Assembly: GCA_016177555.1 (NCBI GenBank)
Contig: JACOVB010000246.1
Span: forward strand, 1-5,451
Direction: 5' to 3'
Source of the DNA: Candidatus Rokuibacteriota bacterium
Lineage (GTDB): Bacteria; Methylomirabilota; Methylomirabilia; Rokubacteriales; CSP1-6
Length of the DNA: 5,451 nucleotides
Position 1 is the first letter of the stretch; each line of letters starts with the position of its first letter. Below, piece after piece: positions 1 to 5,451 of the stretch. The notes under the pieces are model-generated. The model saw only the letters and a program-made list of their open reading frames with translations, was not told the origin of the DNA and searched no databases. The translations under genes were made by a program, and so were the position numbers.

Positions 1-183
1 GGTCGAGATCGTGGCATCCAGATAGTGGGCGATCGTGCGGGCCAGCACGAGACGGTCGTCGATGACGTTCCTGCGGACGCTCACGAACGAGAAGGCCAGG
101 ACCGTCCCCGACCCGATGACGAGCAGCAGGAACCACTGGAGCAGGACCGTGTTGAGCCGGCGGCGCAGTGTCCGGGGTCTCAT
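1..183 (-). CDS. N-terminus of a membrane-anchored sensor protein (histidine kinase-like), partial
   Basis: This gene starts at ATG 183-181 and runs off the left edge, leaving 61 codons with no stop. The peptide begins with a basic stretch (MRPRTLRRRLNT). A hydrophobic segment at about residues 13-35 follows, rich in Leu, Val, Phe and Ile (LLQWFLLLVIGSGTVLAFSF). It then becomes an amphipathic stretch, SVRRNVIDDRLVLARTIAHY, typical of the helix that opens an extracytoplasmic Cache-type sensor domain. This architecture is known from sensor histidine kinases, diguanylate cyclases and chemoreceptors. The kinase part is an inference, because no catalytic domain lies in the window. A weak AGG about 8 nt before the ATG could serve as ribosome binding site. 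The gene lies downstream of, and on the same strand as, the surface-sugar operon, but 367 nt separate them, so it probably has its own promoter. Confidence is high for a real membrane-protein start and moderate for the functional class. Confidence 0.72.
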   Translation of the reverse strand, partial: MRPRTLRRRLNTVLLQWFLLLVIGSGTVLAFSFVSVRRNVIDDRLVLARTIAHYLDATIST

Positions 184-260
184 GGCTTCAGCCTGGGCTC
201 CCAGGGTGCGCGCCCGCCGGCGGATCTCGCCGGGGCGGCGGGCGCCCCCCCCCGACCTGG
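184..260. other. GC-rich non-coding stretch with a nine-C tract
   Basis: This is the spacer between the start of the membrane sensor gene and the left end of the transposase remnant. It is almost entirely G and C and contains a run of nine C at 245-253, immediately before the point where transposase similarity begins. It should carry the promoter of the leftward sensor gene, but I see no convincing -35/-10 pair. Frames that cross it have low-complexity Pro/Gly/Arg/Ala translations and look non-coding. Confidence 0.4.
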
Positions 261-512
261 ATGGATGACCGACTCTTCTCCTTCATCAGCCTGACCTGGA
301 CGGGCCAACCGCTCGTGAGCTACGACGCGATCGTCACCCTCATCAGCGCGACCCGAACCCGCCGCCGGTTGGCTGTGAAGGCCGTCCTGGACACGCGGGT
401 CCATGATCTCGGGCGGGCCGTCACGGCCGAGGAGTTCACCACGCTCCACCTGTAGGGGCACTCGTTTCACCTGGACTGGAAGGACACGTTCTCGCCTGTC
501 CATGGTCGCTGA
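261..512 (+). pseudogene. ISAzo13-family transposase, C-terminal remnant with in-frame stop
   Basis: In the frame of 261 the sequence reads RLFSFISLTWTGQPLVSYD, then AIVTLISATRTR, then KAVLDT and VTAEEFTTLHL before a TAG at 453-455. This matches, from memory of the family, the C-terminal end of ISAzo13-type transposases: the HRLFSFIS-x-x-W-x-G-x-PLVS block, IV-x-LI-x-AT-x-T, a V-x-(D/E)EE-x-x-x-L-x-L block and a final RH-x-FHG-x-WNYTI. After the TAG the same frame continues GHSFHLDWKDTF, aligning with that final block, so the stop is a nonsense change inside the old gene. The frame ends at TGA 510-512. The catalytic N-terminal four-fifths of the usual protein is absent, and upstream sequence shows no relation to it. 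It is therefore a dead fragment, lying 38 nt from the end of the pyruvyl transferase gene and opposite to it. No terminal inverted repeats were identified. Confidence 0.85.
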
Positions 513-550
513 GTCGCACACAGTATTGTTGCGCAGGCCCTGAGGTCTGG

Positions 551-1627
551 CTAGCGCGATCCGCCGAGGGAGTCTTCCAGCGCCAGCCGGCGCGCCAGCT
601 CCAGCGCGTGCGCCGGTGAGTCGGCCCACCGCGCGAGCCCGCACGAGTTCGTCCACGTCTCGAAGAAGGCACGCACCTTCCCGTAGCTGTTGTCGAGAAC
701 GACATGCGGGATGCCGAGCATGAGGCTCAGGATGTGGCCGTGCAGCCGGTCGGTAATCACGACCCTCCCCCCGCTCAGGATCCGGCACCCGCGGCGCACC
801 CGGTCCCGGGCGATGCGCCGGTAGCCGAGCCACACCGCGCGGTGCAGCGCCCCGAAGCCCCGCGGGTGGCGGCGGGCGAGCGTCCGGAGTCGCTCCGTCG
901 CGCGGGTGGCGAGCGTGTCCACGTCGTCGATCCAGTCGGTGCACCACACCCGATCGCCGATGGCCCGCCGGAGGTCGGCTGCCGACTCGACGTCGCTCCG
1001 GGCGAGGGCCACCACGCCGGCCCGCGCCCGGCGCGGGCGATCGAGCCGTCCCAGCGCCAGGGCCATGTCGGGGCAGAGGGCCGTCCGCACCCCGAGCTCC
1101 CGCTCCGCCACCTCGAGGCTCCGCCGGTCGCGAGCCAAGAGCGTGAAGTCGGGGTGGGCCCGGAAGACGCGGCGGGCCCGGTCCAGGTTCGCCGGCGACC
1201 GGAAGTGGATCGTCTGGGGGAGCTGAACAATCGGGAGATGGGGGAAGGCCTCGATGACCTGCTCCCGGAACCGCTGGTGGCGCTCCCAGAGGTCTCCGAG
1301 GTTGCCGCCCCCCGTCAGGAGGATGACCCCGGCGGGCAGCCGCGCGCGCAGCGCGGCGGCGGAGTAGGTCCGGGCGTCGCAGGCATACGCCACGCGGGCG
1401 TCGAGAGCGCGGAGCGCCGCGGCCTCCCCGAGCCAGATCGCGCTGTCCCCGACATTGCCGTAGTCCGGGAAGCCCAGCAGCGCGCAGGAGGCATGGCGAG
1501 GCACGAGCCCCCCGAGCACGGCCAGGGTCTTCGCGCGGAGCGCCTCGACCACGTCCCGGCCGGCGCGGGCCTCGGCGGTCTCGCCTCCGCTGGTTCCGGG
1601 CGGCGCGATCAGGGCGCCTCTCGCCAC
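551..1627 (-). CDS. polysaccharide pyruvyl transferase family protein
   Basis: The 358-residue protein has the hallmark blocks of the polysaccharide pyruvyl transferase family, which moves pyruvate from phosphoenolpyruvate onto a sugar of a surface polysaccharide as a ketal. They are LGFPDYGNVGDSAIWLGE at about 51-68, TGGGNLGDLW at 105-114 followed by ERHQRFREQVIEAFP, QLPQTIHF at 135-142, a CPDMAL strand at 185-190, and the C-terminal TDRLHGHILSLMLGIP block at 292-307 followed by DNSYGK. This block order resembles the EpsI/EpsO/ExoV type. There is no signal peptide or membrane segment, as expected for a cytoplasmic enzyme acting on a lipid-linked or nucleotide-linked substrate. The start is GTG at 1627-1625, 13 nt after the aminotransferase stop. 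The ribosome binding site is weak (CGGA), which suggests translational coupling. Residues 1-45 are variable, so a slightly later start is possible. It is the last gene of the three-gene operon. The acceptor sugar cannot be read from the sequence. Confidence 0.9.
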   Translation of the reverse strand: MARGALIAPPGTSGGETAEARAGRDVVEALRAKTLAVLGGLVPRHASCALLGFPDYGNVGDSAIWLGEAAALRALDARVAYACDARTYSAAALRARLPAGVILLTGGGNLGDLWERHQRFREQVIEAFPHLPIVQLPQTIHFRSPANLDRARRVFRAHPDFTLLARDRRSLEVAERELGVRTALCPDMALALGRLDRPRRARAGVVALARSDVESAADLRRAIGDRVWCTDWIDDVDTLATRATERLRTLARRHPRGFGALHRAVWLGYRRIARDRVRRGCRILSGGRVVITDRLHGHILSLMLGIPHVVLDNSYGKVRAFFETWTNSCGLARWADSPAHALELARRLALEDSLGGSR

Positions 1628-1640
1628 CGCGTCCGGCGCG

Positions 1641-2854
<1,214 letters not shown>

Positions 2855-2858
<4 letters not shown>

Positions 2859-2899
2859 CGCGCCGGCCCTCCGTTCAGCGTCAGCGGTCCATCCGTCAT
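2855..2899 (-). CDS. 14-codon bridging ORF: coupling peptide or frameshifted aminotransferase N-terminus
   Basis: The frame reads MTDGPLTLNGGPAR and then TGA. Its ATG (2899-2897) overlaps the stop of the PP-loop gene as ATGA. Its TGA (2857-2855) overlaps the ATG of the aminotransferase, again as ATGA. It is preceded by the best Shine-Dalgarno sequence in the operon, GGAGGAG at 2910-2904, so initiation here looks more likely than not. Many DegT-family aminotransferases begin with a short segment of the type L-x-L-x-GG-x-P-x-R, and this peptide fits that pattern. One extra base near 2858 would join it to the aminotransferase frame, so it may be the original start of that gene lost to a one-base deletion or a sequencing error. 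Alternatively it is a true minicistron that passes ribosomes from one gene to the next. Confidence 0.4.
2868..2872 (-). promoter_or_regulatory. Shine-Dalgarno GGAGG for the aminotransferase
   Basis: GGAGG on the minus strand lies 9 nt before ATG 2858. It supports that start over the downstream ATG at 2846 within the same frame. It sits inside the 14-codon bridging frame. Confidence 0.6.
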
Positions 2900-4380
2900 G
2901 CCTCTCCTCCGATCGGCTCGGTGATCCAGCGGACCAGCGCGTCGCTCCGGGAGAGCACTCCCGCGTACGCGGCCTCGTCCTCGGGCGCGAAGTGCTCGGC
3001 GTAGATCGCCGCCACTGAGTCCCGGAGCGCCGGGTCCACCAGGCGCAGGAACCCCGCGCGGTATCCGGGAGGCTCGTCCGCCGGCCGCCCGGCGATCCGC
3101 CGGCGGATGCGGGCGTAGTGGAACAGGGCCCGCAGGGCGCGCCGGCTCAGGAGCCGGGCGGGCCGGCCATCGGCGATCATGCTCGCGACGCGCCCCAGGG
3201 ACGTGGCCTGGATGGCGCGCGCCGTCTGCATCTCGAGCGCCCGCCCCACGAGGTCCTGGGGCAGGAGCGGCCCGCGCTCGCGCTCCTTCGGCCGCCACTG
3301 GCGCATGGCGCCGAGGAGCGGGACCAGGTCCACGCCCATGCGAGCTGGGGAATCGCCGACCTCGAGCACGCCGAAAGCGAGCCGGAGGCACTGCGGGCAC
3401 TGGCTGCACGCCGCGTCGGTGCCCCGCACGAGCCAGCAGGAGGACTGAAGGTCGCGGAGATCCGCATACCGCCGCCACAGGAGCTGCTGGACCTGGAAGC
3501 TGTGCAGCGGCGACGTCAGCGAGCCGTAGCGCAGGCCGGCGGAGCGCAGCACGGCCTGGAGCGTCCGCTGGGTGACCACCGAGTACATGCAGTGGGGGTG
3601 CTGGATGACCCGGCCGTCCAGATCGACGCTCTCCTGCACCTCGGCCTCGGAGGCGAGGAAGAGGTGAGTCGTGCCCAGGGCCACCCCGGCCGCGAGGAGC
3701 GCGGCGAAGTACAGGAAGGTGTCGGTGATCTCGTTGACCGACACCCGGTACCCCAGGCGGCGGGGGAATTCATTGTCCCACGCGGCGCGGAAGTCGGACT
3801 GGACCTCGATCAGCGTCACGTCGCGCCGCCTCGCCACTTCCTCGAGGACGTGGCGGCGCCGCGGCGAGACGTGGTCCTCGAGCGGGGGCATGGGAGAGGT
3901 GGTGGTGACGAGGACGGGCTGGCGGGTCAGCTCCGTCAGGATCCCGGCGTGCAACAGGCTGTCCTTGCCCCCGCTGAAGGCGGTCGCGCACCGCCCCGTG
4001 TCCGGCAGCGGCGCCAGGGCGGGGAGCGGCGGACCCTCGTCCACGATCTCGACGGCCCGCTCGAAGCCCGCGGTGCCGCGGTGGGCCTCGAGGGTCGCCA
4101 CCTCGGCGTCCATGAGCCGGCTCCAGACCTCCGCCTCGCCCGGTCCCAGCCCCACCGGCAGGACGACGCGGCAGGGCCGGAGGATGGGCCACTGCGAGTG
4201 CAGGCAGATGAGGGCGATCCGCCACCAGAGGGCGTCGGGAACGCGGGAGAGGTCCACGCTCTCCGGGAACCGGAGGGTGAACCGCGACGCGCGGTAGAGC
4301 GCCGTCGCTGGCTCGACACTCCACCTGAACGCGACGGCGTGCTCCGCCGGCTCGGGAGGGTCGAGCGTGATGCGGGTCAT
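2896..4380 (-). CDS. PP-loop ATP pyrophosphatase-like protein (QueC/MurL-like), function unknown
   Basis: The 494-residue protein has the PP-loop signature SGGKDS at 136-141, in CATAFSGGKDSLLHAG. This motif binds ATP pyrophosphate in enzymes that adenylate a substrate (QueC, asparagine synthase, TilS, NAD synthetase). About 130 residues of alpha/beta sequence precede it. Downstream are ASEAEVQESVDLDGRVIQHP (243-262), SLTSPLHSFQVQQLLWRRY (287-305) and cysteines 315, 325, 328 and 331 (SCW then CSQCPQCLR), which look like a zinc site as in the QueC C-terminus. The order of G-x-V-x-x-H, S-L-x-x-P-L-x-x-x-Q-V, SC and C-x-x-CP-x-C also recalls MurL, the ATP-dependent muropeptide glutamate epimerase. 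I do not assign that activity, since the neighbours are sugar enzymes. Residues 340-494 form a helical, Arg-rich C-terminal region I do not recognise. The start at ATG 4380-4378 is firm, because an in-frame TAG lies at 4416-4414 with no other start between. It is the first gene of the operon. It probably activates a carboxyl or carbonyl group on a cell-surface precursor. Confidence 0.8.
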   Translation of the reverse strand: MTRITLDPPEPAEHAVAFRWSVEPATALYRASRFTLRFPESVDLSRVPDALWWRIALICLHSQWPILRPCRVVLPVGLGPGEAEVWSRLMDAEVATLEAHRGTAGFERAVEIVDEGPPLPALAPLPDTGRCATAFSGGKDSLLHAGILTELTRQPVLVTTTSPMPPLEDHVSPRRRHVLEEVARRRDVTLIEVQSDFRAAWDNEFPRRLGYRVSVNEITDTFLYFAALLAAGVALGTTHLFLASEAEVQESVDLDGRVIQHPHCMYSVVTQRTLQAVLRSAGLRYGSLTSPLHSFQVQQLLWRRYADLRDLQSSCWLVRGTDAACSQCPQCLRLAFGVLEVGDSPARMGVDLVPLLGAMRQWRPKERERGPLLPQDLVGRALEMQTARAIQATSLGRVASMIADGRPARLLSRRALRALFHYARIRRRIAGRPADEPPGYRAGFLRLVDPALRDSVAAIYAEHFAPEDEAAYAGVLSRSDALVRWITEPIGGEA

Positions 4381-4493
4381 GGGCGACTCATCGCGGCGCC
4401 ATGCCCCGGCAGTCTAGCACAGCAGGCGGCCCGCGCCGCCGGGGCTGAATTGCGCGCGCCACGGCGGAGCGGCGTAGTAGGATCGCTCACACC
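4381..4493. promoter_or_regulatory. divergent intergenic region with two overlapping inverted repeats
   Basis: This 113-nt gap separates the leftward sugar operon from the rightward hydrolase/glycosyltransferase pair, so it should contain both promoters. It holds a perfect 8-bp inverted repeat, GCCCCGGC at 4403-4410 and GCCGGGGC at 4438-4445. Inside and overlapping its right arm is a perfect 6-bp hairpin with a 4-nt loop, GGCGGC at 4425-4430 and GCCGCC at 4435-4440. The two structures cannot form together. No clear sigma-70 hexamers are visible. In sequence this GC-rich such repeats arise easily by chance, so a regulatory role is only a possibility. Confidence 0.4.
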
Positions 4494-5201
4494 ATGGGCT
4501 CGCGCCGCGCGTACGACGTCGTCAGCTTCGACGTCGGCCATACTCTCGTCCACCTGGACACCGAGCGGGTCGCCCGCCTGATCGACGAGGTCCACGGCGT
4601 CCGCATCGCACCCGCGACACTCGGAGCGGCGGAGCAGCGGGCCCGCCTCGGCCTCGACCGGGCGGACCTGGTGGCGGCGACCAACGACGACGAGCGCTGG
4701 CGCGCCTACCTCGAGGCCACGCTCCGCCACGCCGGCCTGCCCGCGACGCCCCTCACCCGGGAGATCGCGGACACACTCGAGCGGGTGAACGAGGAGGACC
4801 GGATCTGCAGCCGCATCCCGCCGGGGGTGCCGGGGCTGCTGGCGCGTCTGCACGACGCGGGCTACCGGCTCGTGGTGGTGTCCAACGCCGGGGGCGAGGT
4901 CCAGTCCTTCCTCGAGTCGGTGGGCCTCGCCGCGCACTTCGTCGCGATCATCGACTCCGGCGCCGTGCGGGTGGAGAAGCCCGATCCCCGGATCTTCGAG
5001 CTCGCGCTGGCCCCCATGGGAGTGCCCCCGCGCCGGGCGGTGCACGTGGGCGACACCTACCACGTGGACGTCGTGGGCGCGCAGCGCGCCGGGCTCGCGG
5101 CGGTGCTGCTCGACCCCCTCGGCGCCCGCGTCCACCACGGCTGCGCGGTGATCCGAGCGCTCGAGGAGATCGCGAGCGTCCTGGATCGCCCGTCGGGGTA
5201 A
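4494..5201 (+). CDS. HAD superfamily hydrolase (subfamily IA-like) with DxG motif I
   Basis: The 235-residue protein shows the four HAD motifs. Motif I is FDVGHTL, with the nucleophile Asp13. Motif II is VVVSNAGGEV, with Ser130. Motif III is VEKPDPRIFELAL, with Lys162. Motif IV is HVGDTYHVDVVGAQRAGL, with Asp187 and Asp192. An alpha-helical cap of about 85 residues lies between motifs I and II, which fits subfamily I. Length is typical. The second Asp of the usual DxDxT is Gly15, so the general acid/base of classic phosphatases is absent. DxG versions are known in several HAD groups, so the protein may still be active, but phosphatase function should not be assumed. The ATG at 4494 has AGGA at 4479-4482, 11 nt upstream, a weak but plausible ribosome binding site. 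It is probably cotranscribed with the glycosyltransferase 11 nt downstream, which suggests it acts on a phosphorylated sugar or glycosylated product. No membrane segment or signal peptide is seen. Confidence 0.88.
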   Translation: MGSRRAYDVVSFDVGHTLVHLDTERVARLIDEVHGVRIAPATLGAAEQRARLGLDRADLVAATNDDERWRAYLEATLRHAGLPATPLTREIADTLERVNEEDRICSRIPPGVPGLLARLHDAGYRLVVVSNAGGEVQSFLESVGLAAHFVAIIDSGAVRVEKPDPRIFELALAPMGVPPRRAVHVGDTYHVDVVGAQRAGLAAVLLDPLGARVHHGCAVIRALEEIASVLDRPSG

Positions 5202-5212
5202 CCGCTCCGGCC

Positions 5213-5451
5213 ATGGCGCCCGCGCGGGTTCCGCGTCCGGCCATGCCCGTCGCCGTCGGGATCCCGTCCTACCGGGAGGCCGACTCCATCGCCCACGTCG
5301 TCGCCCAGGCCGACCAGGGACTCGTCCGCCTGCTCGGGCCCGCCCGGTGCGTCATCGTCAACGTGGACGGCGACAGCCCCGACGGCACCGCGGAGGTCTT
5401 CCGCGCCACGCCCACCCGGTGCGGCAAGGAGTCGTTCGTCTGCGCCGACCA
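5213..5451 (+). CDS. GT-A glycosyltransferase N-terminus, glucosyl-3-phosphoglycerate synthase-like, partial
   Basis: An open frame from ATG 5213 runs to the window end without a stop, giving 79 codons. It contains VAVGIPSYREADSIAHVV (residues 13-30), the nucleotide-binding first strand and loop of GT-A enzymes. It also contains VIVNVDGDSPDGTAEVF (47-63), where the acidic cluster plus SPDGT matches the N-S/V-D-x-x-S-x-DGT block of the family that includes glucosyl-3-phosphoglycerate synthases and related GT2/GT81 enzymes. The catalytic half is outside the window, so donor and acceptor are unknown. The start could also be ATG 5243 (Met11), which begins right at the conserved region; residues 1-10 are Pro/Arg/Ala-rich and uninformative. 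Neither start has a good Shine-Dalgarno sequence. The 11-nt gap to the hydrolase stop suggests translational coupling with it. Confidence 0.82.
   Translation, partial: MAPARVPRPAMPVAVGIPSYREADSIAHVVAQADQGLVRLLGPARCVIVNVDGDSPDGTAEVFRATPTRCGKESFVCAD

Noticed and set aside
456..550. Terminator for the leftward operon
   Set aside because: Only a weak 5-bp repeat (GGACA 482-486, TGTCC 497-501) is present, without a following T run on the minus strand, and it lies within the transposase remnant.
180..947. Minus-strand open frame spanning the intergenic region and the pyruvyl transferase end
   Set aside because: It is out of frame with the pyruvyl transferase and antisense to the transposase remnant; the composition is low-complexity.
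2896..4380. Firm assignment of the PP-loop gene as MurL, QueC or a WbpG/PseA-type sugar amidotransferase
   Set aside because: The shared motifs (SGGKDS, cysteine cluster) are common to several PP-loop groups. The operon context fits none of the first two, and the third was not recognised by its other motifs. Family placement needs a profile search.
4411..4416. TAGACT on the minus strand as a -10 box for the leftward operon
   Set aside because: It matches only four of six consensus positions and has no credible -35 partner; this is not above chance.
3118..4581. 487-codon plus-strand open frame opposite the PP-loop gene, overlapping the hydrolase start
   Set aside because: It is antisense to SGGKDS-containing coding sequence and collides with the hydrolase start in another frame. 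It has no ribosome binding site and no domain.
4377..5138. 253-codon minus-strand open frame opposite the HAD hydrolase
   Set aside because: All four HAD motifs are on the plus strand. The minus translation is His/Arg/Gly/Val-rich shadow sequence.

Overview
This is a very GC-rich bacterial window. Third codon positions are overwhelmingly G or C, and most genes have long antisense shadow frames. It looks like a chromosomal cell-surface or exopolysaccharide locus from a high-GC bacterium. A soil or subsurface lineage such as Rokubacteria/Methylomirabilota, Myxococcota or another proteobacterium-like group would fit, but nothing in the sequence fixes the taxon.

Left edge (1-183, minus strand): the first 61 codons of a membrane protein cut by the window edge. 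It has a basic N-terminus, one strong transmembrane helix and the start of an extracytoplasmic helix, as in sensor histidine kinases or chemoreceptors. It is followed by a gene-poor stretch (184-550) holding a plus-strand remnant of an ISAzo13-family transposase C-terminus. The remnant has no N-terminal part and carries an in-frame stop, past which the family resemblance continues.

Centre (551-4380, minus strand): a compact three-gene operon. In order of transcription it encodes (1) a PP-loop ATP pyrophosphatase-like protein with SGGKDS and a four-cysteine metal site, resembling QueC/MurL-type enzymes; (2) a PLP-dependent DegT/DnrJ/EryC1 sugar aminotransferase, closest by motif to perosamine synthetases; and (3) a polysaccharide pyruvyl transferase of the EpsI/EpsO/ExoV type. 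Gaps are 37 and 13 nt. The operon probably makes and decorates an amino-sugar-containing surface glycan. The PP-loop enzyme is the unexplained member. A 14-codon frame bridges genes 1 and 2 with ATGA overlaps at both ends and reads like the usual N-terminus of a DegT aminotransferase. That suggests either a translational-coupling peptide or a frameshifted true start.

Right side (4494-5451, plus strand): a divergent pair consisting of a HAD-family hydrolase with a DxG variant of motif I and, 11 nt downstream, the start of a GT-A glycosyltransferase resembling glucosyl-3-phosphoglycerate synthase-like enzymes, cut by the window end. The 113-nt divergent intergenic region (4381-4493) should hold both promoters and contains two overlapping GC-rich inverted repeats.

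No tRNA, rRNA, CRISPR array or complete mobile element was seen.
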